Origin: Chloroflexota bacterium
Lineage (GTDB): Bacteria > Chloroflexota > Anaerolineae > Ardenticatenales > Ardenticatenaceae
Length of the DNA stretch: 14,261 bases
NCBI GenBank assembly: GCA_003520455.1
Contig: DOUV01001040.1
Location: 1 to 14,261 of the forward strand
Reading direction: 5' to 3'
Part shown: positions 1 through 8,124 of the stretch, in pieces
Position numbering within the stretch: the stretch's first letter is position 1
Layout of the letters: each line of letters starts with the position of its first letter
The notes under the pieces: generated by a model
What the model was told of the DNA's origin: nothing
Database searches by the model: none
The model's input: only the letters and a program-made list of their open reading frames with translations
Program-made: the position numbers and the translations under genes

Positions 1-2268
1 CTCAACTGGTCGCGGCTGGTGCTCGCTCGCGAGCTGATGGTCGCGAACGGGGATGGCGCGCGCGCCATCTGGCTGACAGGCGGCGGGTGGGCCAGCCTGC
101 CGCCGAACTGGGCCGGTGCGCTGCCGCCCTGGGGAAGCGATACGCCTGAGGTGCAGGGGGAGCGTTTGGCCGGGGCCGTCGAGCGCGTTCAGGTAGAGTG
201 GCCCTGGCTCGGAGCGATGATGCTGATGGAGTTCCAGCCAGCCGCGCCGCGAGACGACCCGCGCTGGAGCCTGGCCCTGCGGGGGCCGGACGGGGAACTG
301 ACGCCATTGGGTCGCCGGGTGGGCGCCCTGGCCCACCAGTGGGTTCCAGGGCTCGGCCATTGGCCCGCGGATGGTCCCGGCACGATTCGCGACGGCAGTC
401 TGCTGCGCTTTCACTTCCGCGGCACGGATGTTCGTTTCCAGCTGGGGGGACGCGTTCCGGGGTCTGTCGGGCTCGATGGTGCCGCTGCGGGGAGCGAGGT
501 CCACCTTGGAGCGTCGCGCTGGCTTGTCTTGCCGTCGCGGCCGCTCGGTGAGCATGAACTGGCACTCAGTCCGCCTGAAGCCGCCAACGGTTTCGTCGTC
601 AGTCGCACCGTCTCTTTCGCGCGCTTCTACACGCTGGTCGTGGTGTTGGGCGCGTTGGCGTTGGGGCTCGGTGCACGTCTGACCTGGCTGACCTGGACTG
701 TGCCGTGGGGCTCCCTGCGCGGCCGCTGGCAGGCCTTGCCCGAGGCGCAGCAGGTGGCTGGGGTCGCCGCTACGGTGCTGGCGTTCTATCTCATGCCGAA
801 CGTATGGATCTCGCTACTGCTGGCGGGTGCGCTCTGGCTGCTCTTCCTGGTCCGGCTCGACTTGGGGTTGGCGGCGATCATGCTGGCGACGCCCTTCTTC
901 CTACAGGCGAAGCCTTTTTTCCGCCTGCGCTTCTCGCTGGTGGAGTTGCTGACCCTGCTATGCGTCGCAGCGTGGGTTTGGTTGGTGGGGTCACGGATCC
1001 TGGGGGCGCTGCACGCCCGGCGGCTCGACCGCTTGCACGCCGCGCTGGTGAACGCGCTCTGGCCGCGTGATGCGCTCGATTGGAGTATGATTTTCTTCCT
1101 TGGCCTGAGTGCCGTCTCGCCATTGTGGGCCTCGGTCTTTGGCGTCGCGGCTCGCGAATTCCGGGTGGTGGTTTTGGAGCCCGTGCTGTTCTACTGGCTC
1201 GTGCGGCGCTGGGCCGTGGATGCCGGCAGCCAGTGGCCGGAGTCCGGGGAAGGACAAGCGCCAGGGGCTCGAGGAGAGCAGATTCGCAATGATTCTCCTG
1301 CGACTTCCGGCCCGCAACCCTCGTCCGGGTGGTGCATCCAACTCCGGCTGGTGGACGCGCTGGTGTTGGGAGCCACACTGGTTGCCCTGTACGGCCTCTC
1401 CCAATGGCTGTTCACTGGCGACGTGATTGCTGCAGAGGGAGTGCGCCGTATTCGGGGAGTCTATGCCTCACCCAATCATCTGGCCCTCTTCCTGGAACGG
1501 GTCGTGCCGGTGCTGGTGGCCTTCGTCCTTCCACTGTTCAGCCTGCCGGCTCGACGCGGCGGTGGCATCACCCGGCGCGCCCGGCTCTATGCCCTGGCCT
1601 TGATTCCGACCGGCCTGGCGCTCTTCTTGACCTTCTCGCGCGGCGCCTTATTGCTTGGCGTGCCGGCGGGGCTGCTCTTCATCGCCTGGCGCTCCCCCGG
1701 CCGGCCACGCCGGGTGATTCCTATCGCCCTCAGTGTGGTGCTGCTGGCTCTCTTGCCCTTCGCGGGGACCGAGCGAGTGCGAAGCATCATGAATCTGAGC
1801 GAAGGGACGGGGTTGATCCGGATGAGTCTCTGGCGCTCAACCCTGAACATGTTGAGCGACAACTTTCATTGGCTGAAAGGCGTGGGGCTGGATAATTTTC
1901 TCTATCTATATCCCCATTACATCCGTCCCGAGGCCTGGCGGGAACCGAACCTGAGCCACCCTCACAATATCCTGCTCCACTATTGGGTGGCACTCGGCTT
2001 GCTGGGGGGAATGGTACTCATCTGGCAGCAAGTTGCCTTCTGGCTGGCAGCCGTGCGTGCCTGGCATCAGCGCACCGCCGTAACGGCGTCTCTGATGCTC
2101 GGTCTCTCAGCCAGCATGGTTGGTTTCCTGGCGCACGGGCTGATCGACAATAGTTACTTCCTGGTTGATCTGGCGTTTGTCTTTATGCTCACAGCAGCGT
2201 TGATGGCCGATTTGGGGACCACGGCGCAGGATGTGAGCGGAAAAGACCGCGGCTCCGGCGCCGCTTAA
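1..2268 (+). CDS. O-antigen ligase/polymerase-like membrane protein with glycosidase-like N-terminus (5' partial)
   Basis: The frame is open from base 1, so the true start lies upstream; 755 codons are visible. Codons 1-110 resemble the C-terminal end of a TIM-barrel glycoside hydrolase (W24-L-T-G-G-G-W30, later EWPW). In the usual W-x-x-E-x-G-W pattern the fourth residue is the nucleophile Glu; here it is Gly27. Codons about 130-200 look like a small beta domain ending in 'GFVVSR'. From codon 205 on there are many hydrophobic segments. Motifs fit the Wzy_C/O-antigen ligase family: S490-P-N-H-L, S546-R-G-A, 'GVGLDNF' and S652-H-P-H-N. A polar low-complexity loop lies near codons 400-430. Family members polymerise or transfer undecaprenyl-linked glycans on the outer face of the membrane; the substrate cannot be told. 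The kinase gene follows after 40 bases and may share its transcript. I am confident of the ligase part, less so of the N-terminal call. Confidence 0.84.
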   Translation, partial: LNWSRLVLARELMVANGDGARAIWLTGGGWASLPPNWAGALPPWGSDTPEVQGERLAGAVERVQVEWPWLGAMMLMEFQPAAPRDDPRWSLALRGPDGELTPLGRRVGALAHQWVPGLGHWPADGPGTIRDGSLLRFHFRGTDVRFQLGGRVPGSVGLDGAAAGSEVHLGASRWLVLPSRPLGEHELALSPPEAANGFVVSRTVSFARFYTLVVVLGALALGLGARLTWLTWTVPWGSLRGRWQALPEAQQVAGVAATVLAFYLMPNVWISLLLAGALWLLFLVRLDLGLAAIMLATPFFLQAKPFFRLRFSLVELLTLLCVAAWVWLVGSRILGALHARRLDRLHAALVNALWPRDALDWSMIFFLGLSAVSPLWASVFGVAAREFRVVVLEPVLFYWLVRRWAVDAGSQWPESGEGQAPGARGEQIRNDSPATSGPQPSSGWCIQLRLVDALVLGATLVALYGLSQWLFTGDVIAAEGVRRIRGVYASPNHLALFLERVVPVLVAFVLPLFSLPARRGGGITRRARLYALALIPTGLALFLTFSRGALLLGVPAGLLFIAWRSPGRPRRVIPIALSVVLLALLPFAGTERVRSIMNLSEGTGLIRMSLWRSTLNMLSDNFHWLKGVGLDNFLYLYPHYIRPEAWREPNLSHPHNILLHYWVALGLLGGMVLIWQQVAFWLAAVRAWHQRTAVTASLMLGLSASMVGFLAHGLIDNSYFLVDLAFVFMLTAALMADLGTTAQDVSGKDRGSGAA

Positions 2269-2308
2269 TTCTGGTGCTCGATGCGTCCTCAGAAGGGAGA
2301 GAGTCCGT

Positions 2309-3952
2309 ATGGTTTCGGCCCCGGCGCCGTCCTCGTTGCGATTGAACGATGAGCTTCGAGCGGCGATCACGACTTTGATGGACGACCCGCCGGATCTATT
2401 GGCGCGTTTGGATGGCTGGCGGCGCCAGCAAGCTGACATCCCGGCGGGGCTGCGCGAACTGCTGGTGCTGCTCTGTCCCCTGCTGCGCGATGCCTTTGCG
2501 ATTTCCGATTGGGATCAGGTCGCCGCCGATCGGTTGCTGGCCAACCTGACCGATCTCTTCGAACAGCGGGTGTTGCCCGATGCACCGGCCGCTTTCTCCC
2601 CTGATTTCGTCACTTTGACCGGGCGGCTGCGCGATGCCCTCCGCGCAATTCTGGCCGACCAGGGCCTTGCGGAAGTTCCTTCTGAACGTCGGGTGGAGCT
2701 TGTGACCGACCTGATGGTGAGGGCGGCCGTAGAGGTCTGGGGGCGGGCTGCCGCGCGCGATCGTCAAACGGCCGAGACGGCCGGGCGGCGGTTGGCCCAG
2801 TTAGAGCGGGTGCACGCCGTTGCGGATGGGCCAGCCGCCGGGATGGATCCCGCTCCGGCGCTGGAGATAGTGGTGAGATTGGCCCAGCAGGAACCGGAGT
2901 GGGATGCGGTTCTGTTAGTACGCCGTAGTCGGGACGGAGCGCCCCATCTCCTGGCGCGGGCTGGATCAGAGGCGGCGAGTCAGCCGGCAGCCTGGGCGGT
3001 GCTGCTCGAGGGCAGTCACCTGGCGGCCGGTCAGCCGTACGTCCTTCCGGCACGCGACGGCGGGGGAACCTGGCTGATCGTGCCCTTTTCCGGCGACCAC
3101 GCGGCCGGCGCCCTGCTGGTCTTCCGCCACACGGGCCGCGCGTTCGAGCCGGATGAGGTTAACTATGCTGCGGCCTTCGCCGGCCAGGCGGCCGGCGTGC
3201 TGGCAATGGCGAGCCTCTACCAGCAACTCAAGCGCGATGCGGCGTCCCGCGATCATTTTTTCTCGATGGTCAACCACGATCTCAAGAGCCCGCTGGCCAA
3301 TATAAAGGCTCAGGCTGATTTACTGGTACGGCGGATTGAACGTGGCAAGATTGAACTGGCGAGCGAGGAGGGCCGGGAGGAAGTCATCAGTCGTCTTCAG
3401 CAGATCGGTCAGCGGACGCGCGAGCTTGGGCGACAGATTGACGACCTGGTCGATGTGGCGCGCATTGAAGCCCAGCGCTTTGCGGTGTACCGGACGCGGG
3501 AAAACCTGGCCGATATCGTGCAGGCTGCGGTCAATGGCGTGCGGGCGCTTTACGCCGATCGCACGGTTGAGGTGGTACTTCCCCCGGCACCACTCTGGGT
3601 TGAGGTTGACGCCATCCGGATGGCCCAGGCAATCAACAACCTCGTTGTCAATGCCATCAGGTACTCGCGCGCGCCGAATCCCATACACGTGCGGCTGGAG
3701 GCACGCGGGAAATGGACCTGCGTGGAGGTGACCGATTATGGTCTCGGCATCCCCGAGGAGCAACGCGTGCAACTCTTCAAGAGCTACTTCCGTGGTGCGC
3801 AGCGTCCCGGGAGCGGATCAGGGCTCGGGCTGGGCCTCTACATTGTGGCCGGGATCGTCCAGGCCCACGGCGGCACCGTCGCGGTTCAGAGTGAGGTGGG
3901 CGTTGGCAGTACCTTCACAATCTGCCTGCCCAGAGGCGGCGCTGAACGCTAA
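2309..3952 (+). CDS. Soluble GAF-domain sensor histidine kinase
   Basis: A 547-residue histidine kinase with no membrane segment, so probably cytoplasmic. The ATG at 2309 is preceded by a purine-rich GGGAGAG ribosome site at 2295-2301. Residues 1-170 are helical and not recognised; about 175-305 look like a GAF-type sensor domain. A HisKA domain follows with the phospho-acceptor in 'SMVNHDLKSPLAN' (His323). The HATPase_c domain shows the N box (NNLVVNAIRYS, Asn448), the G1 box (DYGLGIPEE), the F box (FKSYFRG) and a glycine-rich G2 box near residue 500 (GSGLGLGLYIV). All catalytic boxes are intact. It should autophosphorylate and pass phosphate to a response regulator, but none is adjacent, so it is an orphan here. 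The ligand is unknown. The 40-base gap after the polymerase gene has no obvious terminator. Confidence 0.93.
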   Translation: MVSAPAPSSLRLNDELRAAITTLMDDPPDLLARLDGWRRQQADIPAGLRELLVLLCPLLRDAFAISDWDQVAADRLLANLTDLFEQRVLPDAPAAFSPDFVTLTGRLRDALRAILADQGLAEVPSERRVELVTDLMVRAAVEVWGRAAARDRQTAETAGRRLAQLERVHAVADGPAAGMDPAPALEIVVRLAQQEPEWDAVLLVRRSRDGAPHLLARAGSEAASQPAAWAVLLEGSHLAAGQPYVLPARDGGGTWLIVPFSGDHAAGALLVFRHTGRAFEPDEVNYAAAFAGQAAGVLAMASLYQQLKRDAASRDHFFSMVNHDLKSPLANIKAQADLLVRRIERGKIELASEEGREEVISRLQQIGQRTRELGRQIDDLVDVARIEAQRFAVYRTRENLADIVQAAVNGVRALYADRTVEVVLPPAPLWVEVDAIRMAQAINNLVVNAIRYSRAPNPIHVRLEARGKWTCVEVTDYGLGIPEEQRVQLFKSYFRGAQRPGSGSGLGLGLYIVAGIVQAHGGTVAVQSEVGVGSTFTICLPRGGAER

Positions 3953-4028
3953 CGCCTCAGGGCACCTCTTCCGCACCTACTCATCCATGCGAGACCTTCT
4001 AACCAGGAGTCATAATGCGTAATGCATG

Positions 4029-4059
4029 ATCCGTGACGGAATCCACACGCATCACGGAT
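4029..4059. terminator. Hairpin in convergent gap, possible weak terminator
   Basis: Perfect 8-bp arms ATCCGTGA (4029-4036) and TCACGGAT (4052-4059) enclose a 15-base loop, about 75 bases after the kinase stop. There is no T tract, so a termination role is only suggested by position between two convergent genes. Confidence 0.3.
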
Positions 4060-4133
4060 GAGGCTGCTTCTTTCGCAACTAATACAAGGATCAGGATTGG
4101 CCTCACTGGGTGACGAGCATTCCAAGGTCTACA

Positions 4134-4160
4134 GGTGCCTTGCGTGGATCGTGAGGCACC
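4134..4160. terminator. Second hairpin in convergent gap
   Basis: Perfect 7-bp arms GGTGCCT (4134-4140) and AGGCACC (4154-4160) enclose a 13-base loop, 40 bases beyond the amidase stop on the minus strand. No T tract is present on either strand. It may slow or stop transcripts from both sides. Confidence 0.3.
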
Positions 4161-4199
4161 CATCAGTATGAATTAACCGGTGGCGCCACGAACGACGGT

Positions 4200-6203
4200 T
4201 CAATCCTGGCAGACGAGCAATAATGCATCATCCAGGTAGAGGCGGGCGCTATCACCCTGACCGTCGTTTTTCACCCCGACGTAAATGAAGACACGCCGAC
4301 CGATCAGGTCGCGGAGGTCGTAGTGGGCAAGCCGCCAGTCACCACTGTCAGTTGTGGCGAGGAGCGTGCGGAGTCGAGCGCCGTTTTCGTCGAGCAGGAG
4401 CAGGTACTGCCGGTCGCTGGCGCTCGCGCCCTCTGGCTTGAGCCATAGATCGAGGGTCGCGCTGGTCGCATCGAACGGCAGGCTCACGAATTGACGCGCC
4501 GAGGACCAGGCCGGCCGGTTGGCGAGGGGCCCCAACCCGGCGCGCAAGCTGCGCGCTCCGCTCCGCGCCCGCTCAGTCGTGAAGACCGGGGGCTCGTCGG
4601 TGGTGGGACTGGGGAGCCAGCCCGTGTCGTCCTCCATGGTGCCGTTGACGAGGAGTTCCCTACAGTTGGCGCCGGGCGTCGCCGGGCCTGGGTAGGGGAT
4701 GGGGGCGGGCAGGACGGAGTGGATGAGCATCGGGAGCCAGAGGTGCGCCCGCGGCGGGGGAGGCACACCCGGCGTACTGGTCGCGGTGGGCGTTGGGGTC
4801 GGCGGAGCAACGTCGAAGGATTGTTCCTGGACGGCGCTGCGGCCGGCCTCGGTGTAGGCGGTGACCCGGGCGACGTGACGTCCGGGTGCCAGGCCGGCCG
4901 AGGTCAGGATGATGCTGAAGGGGCGGGTGGGGTCGGTCCCCCAGTAGACACCGTCCACGTGGAGGTCAATCCGCGTGACCGCCGGGCTGGCATCCACGCC
5001 GAAGGTTTGCTGCCCCACGAGCGGGTTGGGGAGTGACGGGACCGAGACCCACGGATCGAGGGTCAGGAGCTTGTTCCAGGTGGTCTGGCGGACGGTTGGC
5101 AGGCGATAGTAGAGTCCGTCGCCGGGGCACTCGGTGGGTCCGTACTCACTGCCGGCGTCGCGATGGCCGAGGATATTGTTGGGCCACCAACGGTCCACGA
5201 AGAACCCGCCCTCGAGCGGATGAACCCCGTAGCGATTGGCGCGGGCGGCCAGCAGGCTGGTGAGGCTGGCCTCAGCTGCCGCCGGGTAGGCGGTTTCCTG
5301 GAAGTTGCCGAGCGTTGCGACGCCGGCGCTGCCATAGTTGTAGCCGTAGGTGTGACCGCCGACGACCAGGGCCCGACCCTGCTCCCCACCCGCTCGTCCC
5401 TCGTAGATGCGCCCCTGCTGATCGATGACGAAGTGATAGCCGATGTCGCCCCAGCCGCGCGTCACGGCGTGGTAGTAGTAGACTGCGCGGACGGCGGCGG
5501 CGGGATCGGGGATGGTGTTCGACGTCGCGGTGTGGTGAAGGAAGAACTTCTGCGGGAGGCGGTATTCGCGCGGCCAGCGCTCGCTCCCGTCGGGATTGAA
5601 GCGGTAGCTTTCATCGGCACCCCAGCCGGCGCGCGCGATAATCGGGGGCTCGCCGGGGAGGCTCTGGGTGCTCAGCCGGGCGGCCTCGTCGGCGGCCGGG
5701 CCTCGGCGGGGGTCAAGGTAGGTCAGGGTCAGATCGCGAACGGCCGGCGCCGTGGCGGCCGGTGTTCGGGTGAGCGTCAGACGGAGTTGGGCGAAACGAC
5801 CCTGGGTAAAGAGCAAGTCGGTCCCGTTGGCAGGGTGACCGTCTGGACGGTGGTCAGCGTCAAGCGGTAGGGCCTCCCACGCGGACCAGCCTTTCCCGTC
5901 GGCGCTGACGCGGACCTCCAGCATGGGCTCAGCGCCCTCGGCCCACGTAGCGCCGAGCGCGATGAACTCGAAGTCGGCGCTCAACGGCGCACTGATGAGT
6001 TGGCCGCGCTCAGCGGTGGGGTCGAGCGCAAGGCGCTGGCTGGACAGGGTGAGTCCGGTCAGTTGCCGGCTCCTCGCGGTGATGGAATCGAATGACCAGG
6101 TGGCCGCGAGGGTCTCGCTTGAGGGACCGGCCGTTGTGGAGCGGGTGGCAGTGGCCAGTACCGCAAGGCAGAGGACAATCGCAAATCGCAGGCGGGTGCG
6201 CAT
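4200..6203 (-). CDS. Secreted N-acetylmuramoyl-L-alanine amidase (PGRP/Amidase_2 family), multidomain
   Basis: This is a 667-residue exported protein expected to cut the amide bond between MurNAc and L-Ala in peptidoglycan. I chose the ATG at 6203 because it gives a clean signal peptide (MRTRLRFAIVLCLAVLATA) and has AGGAG (plus-strand 6215-6219) 11 bases upstream; the longer frame from 6278 adds 25 residues with no signal character. Residues about 30-170 form an Ig- or jelly-roll-like N-terminal region. The catalytic domain (about 190-380) has the zinc-site pattern: His223/His224 in 'FLHHTAT', His347 in 'GHRD' and Cys359 in 'TECPG', plus 'YHFVIDQQGRIYEGR'. A beta domain, a Pro/Thr linker (PPTPTPTATSTPG) and a roughly 150-residue C-terminal module ('LLVNGTMEDDTGW' to 'LYLDDALLL') follow. 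The last resembles galactose-binding jelly rolls and may hold the enzyme on wall glycans. All ligands are present, so it is likely active. Confidence 0.91.
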   Translation of the reverse strand: MRTRLRFAIVLCLAVLATATRSTTAGPSSETLAATWSFDSITARSRQLTGLTLSSQRLALDPTAERGQLISAPLSADFEFIALGATWAEGAEPMLEVRVSADGKGWSAWEALPLDADHRPDGHPANGTDLLFTQGRFAQLRLTLTRTPAATAPAVRDLTLTYLDPRRGPAADEAARLSTQSLPGEPPIIARAGWGADESYRFNPDGSERWPREYRLPQKFFLHHTATSNTIPDPAAAVRAVYYYHAVTRGWGDIGYHFVIDQQGRIYEGRAGGEQGRALVVGGHTYGYNYGSAGVATLGNFQETAYPAAAEASLTSLLAARANRYGVHPLEGGFFVDRWWPNNILGHRDAGSEYGPTECPGDGLYYRLPTVRQTTWNKLLTLDPWVSVPSLPNPLVGQQTFGVDASPAVTRIDLHVDGVYWGTDPTRPFSIILTSAGLAPGRHVARVTAYTEAGRSAVQEQSFDVAPPTPTPTATSTPGVPPPPRAHLWLPMLIHSVLPAPIPYPGPATPGANCRELLVNGTMEDDTGWLPSPTTDEPPVFTTERARSGARSLRAGLGPLANRPAWSSARQFVSLPFDATSATLDLWLKPEGASASDRQYLLLLDENGARLRTLLATTDSGDWRLAHYDLRDLIGRRVFIYVGVKNDGQGDSARLYLDDALLLVCQD
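4752..4774 (-). repeat. 23-bp repeat, copy A (inside amidase linker)
   Basis: A 23-base segment whose reverse complement recurs exactly at 6314-6336, upstream of the same gene. Here it encodes the Pro-rich linker PGVPPPP. The match ends at both sides, so the unit is short and sharply bounded. Confidence 0.7.
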
Positions 6204-6313
6204 CGTGGCAAGGACTCCTGATCTGGTCTTTGGTTGGGTTCCACATGATCCATCGGAGCAAGAAGTCCACGATATCATTAAACGCAGGTGCCCTGCAAAA
6301 CTGTCGCACCGCC

Positions 6314-6336
6314 CGCCGGGTGTGCCTCCCCCGCCG
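6314..6336 (+). repeat. 23-bp repeat, copy B (upstream of amidase)
   Basis: Exact inverted match to 4752-4774, about 110 bases upstream of the amidase start. It reads cgccgggtgtgcc followed by tcccccgccg. It lies outside any supported gene. Confidence 0.7.
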
Positions 6337-6423
6337 AGAACGCTGAGTGGGTCTGCCCCACCTCACCTGGACGCCGGAGGGTGGGCAAGGACTCTGTGTG
6401 TCCGCTGGTGGTGAGCGTAGGGT

Positions 6424-6452
6424 TTGACCTCTCAGAAGGAGGGCGAGATAAT
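6424..6452 (+). promoter_or_regulatory. Sigma70-type promoter for the sortase-like gene
   Basis: TTGACC (6424-6429) and GATAAT (6447-6452) are separated by exactly 17 bases. Each differs from consensus at one position. Initiation would fall near 6459, giving a leader of about 235 bases before the ATG at 6695, which is unusually long. Confidence 0.6.
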
Positions 6453-6645
6453 CGCGCCGCTCGTGGGCTGAAGTAAAGCGAGTTGGCCTCGGTGGTGAGG
6501 GCGCCCTCGTGGCAGTCGCCCCGCCAGTCTACTCGTTATCTTTTGGTTCCAGTACCGGCCGGTATGAAGGTGTCGCCGGTACCTATCTGAAGATCTGGCA
6601 TCTTGATCTGGTAGCCAAAGAGTGGCATCGGCCCCATCTACGCCG

Positions 6646-6673
6646 CCGGTATCTTCCGTGGTGAAGATACCGG
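6646..6673 (+). promoter_or_regulatory. Strong leader hairpin upstream of the sortase-like gene
   Basis: Perfect 11-bp arms CCGGTATCTTC (6646-6656) and GAAGATACCGG (6663-6673) surround the 6-base loop CGTGGT. It ends 8 bases before the GAGG ribosome site. There is no T tract, so it is better read as a leader structure or dyad operator than as a terminator. Related CCGGTA half-sites occur at 6553-6564 and 6577-6582. Confidence 0.5.
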
Positions 6674-6694
6674 AATCGAATGAGGATCCACGTT

Positions 6695-7327
6695 ATGATC
6701 CGCTCAGTCATCGCTGCCATCCTCGCCCTCCTGAGTTTCGTGTCGTTGAGCACCCCCAGTCCGGTTGCTGCACGAGTGGTAGAAGGCGGCTTAGGCCTGC
6801 GTGTTGCTCCCCCGACAAGCAACTTTCCTCCCCTCAGTGAATTCATCCGGCGGGTGAAGAACGACCAGGCCGGGATTGTGGTGGGCGTTTATGTGCCCCG
6901 CGTGCTCGCGCTTCCCGTCTCCGGGCAGCCGGAGACGAACCCCGTATACGTCACATCGACGCCGAATTCGGTGACCCAATTCATCGCCGCAGCGCGAAGT
7001 GGCACCATTGGATTGCTCGCCCACAACTATCTTTCGGGCGAGCTCTTCTTTAAGCTCTCCATCGGGCAGGAAGTGCATATTGTCTATGGCGACGGCGCGG
7101 TTCGGCGCTATCTTGTCTCGGTCACCCGGCGTTTCCAGGCCCTCAGCCCTGAAGACCCTTACTCGACGTTCGTGGACCTCGACCACGACGGTGTTCAACT
7201 CTCGAGCACGCTTGTCTTCCAACAGATCTATGCCGGCGGCGACAAGGTTGTTTTCCAGACCTGCATCCAGGCCGATGGGGATCCATCCTGGGGCCGCTTG
7301 TTTGTGATCGCAACGCCCGTCCAGTAG
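6695..7327 (+). CDS. Secreted sortase-like cysteine transpeptidase, atypical
   Basis: A 210-residue protein. I prefer the ATG at 6695 because GAGG (6682-6685) sits 9 bases upstream; an ATG at 6680 would add five residues. Residues 1-27 form a signal peptide or N-terminal anchor (MIRSVIAAILALLSFVSLS). The mature part shows the sortase order of catalytic residues: His110 in 'GLLAHNYLSG', Cys190 in 'VVFQTCIQ' and Arg201 in 'SWGRLFVIA'. Between them are 'FFKLSIGQEVHIVYGDG' and a 'YLVSV' strand, matching the sortase pattern of His, then F.L..G..V, then Y.V. The TLxTC box is changed to VFQTC and the His-Cys spacing (80) is longer than in SrtA. Sortases join LPxTG-like proteins to the wall or to each other. 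No sorting-signal substrate is encoded here. Family membership is from motif order only; it could be a sortase-fold protein with another role. Confidence 0.65.
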   Translation: MIRSVIAAILALLSFVSLSTPSPVAARVVEGGLGLRVAPPTSNFPPLSEFIRRVKNDQAGIVVGVYVPRVLALPVSGQPETNPVYVTSTPNSVTQFIAAARSGTIGLLAHNYLSGELFFKLSIGQEVHIVYGDGAVRRYLVSVTRRFQALSPEDPYSTFVDLDHDGVQLSSTLVFQQIYAGGDKVVFQTCIQADGDPSWGRLFVIATPVQ

Positions 7328-7756
7328 CGTTTCCGATCTGGCCCTTTCGAACGTGTCGGTTCCGTTCTCGTCTGCAACTGAGGAGAGGCCAGCCGGTGGA
7401 AAAATGAAACGCCGATGCCGCAGATGCGTGTTGATCTCCGCTGATCAGCGCATATCTCGCTCGGTGGGGAAACGCCCAACGTTACCAGCTGGGCTTCCGT
7501 GCCGGGATCAGCGAGCCGCTCGCCCGATCTGAGCCTCGCCCTCCGTTCCCTCGACAAACCTCGCGACGTCGTCCTGGTGGGCGCGATGACAGTCACAGTC
7601 CGCCTCGCGCTCGTCACGAATGCGCTCCCACGACCGGTAACCCTATCCACGCCCGGCCGGCCCACATTCTCGACTGCCATCTGTGCGGATTCTCTCAAGC
7701 CAAGGGAAATTTTATGCTGTCGCGACCGATGGCGGGCACACATCATGCTTAGTGCC

Positions 7757-7814
7757 CCAGTGACAGGACTTCAGCGGTCGGGCGTGTTCTGCGGCTTCGA
7801 CCGCCGATCACTGG
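7757..7814. other. Nested double-stem hairpin
   Basis: The outer arms CCAGTGA (7757-7763) and TCACTGG (7808-7814) are perfect. The inner arms GCGGTCG (7774-7780) and CGACCGC (7798-7804) are also perfect, around a 17-base loop. Two nested 7-bp stems suggest a structured RNA or a protein-binding dyad. Confidence 0.4.
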
Positions 7815-8124
7815 TTCTCGGCCACTGGATCGCTCGACGGCGGCGGGGGGGGCGCCCCGTACGGGGTAACGCCGTTCTTTCTGGCAGCTTGAGCGTATGA
7901 CTGCGAAGCGCCTGCGGGTGAGTCCTGGGGGAATCGAAGGAGATGGGGCGATCAGCGACTGGCCTGAGCCCGACAAAGGGAGGAAATCGGCATCCCGGGT
8001 GAGCGGGCATTCGCCTGCCGGGCATCGGACGATACCAATCACGTCCGAACCCGGGATAACTCTTTATCGTCATCAGGTCGTGTCCCGATGCTGGACGCAC
8101 GGACCGCCGATTGGAGGTTTTGTT

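Larger units (their letters stand above)
6204..6694. other. Divergent intergenic region
   Basis: This 491-base gap lies between the start sites of the amidase (minus) and the sortase-like gene (plus). It holds the second 23-bp repeat copy, a plus-strand promoter at 6424-6452, and perfect palindromes GAGGGCGCCCTC (6497-6508) and TACCGGCCGGTA (6553-6564). A hairpin at 6646-6673 follows. An odd palindrome GCAGG-TGC-CCTGC (6284-6296) sits about 80 bases upstream of the amidase start and could be an operator. No convincing minus-strand promoter and no small gene were found. Confidence 0.5.

Noticed and set aside
6204..6300. Possible amidase promoter on the minus strand (TTGCAG with TGATAT or TAATGA)
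   Set aside because: Spacing is 15 or less and the -10 matches are poor.
7499..7900. Plus-strand open frame before ftsH (133 codons)
   Set aside because: No domain and no convincing ribosome site, and it runs through the nested hairpin. Treated as non-coding.
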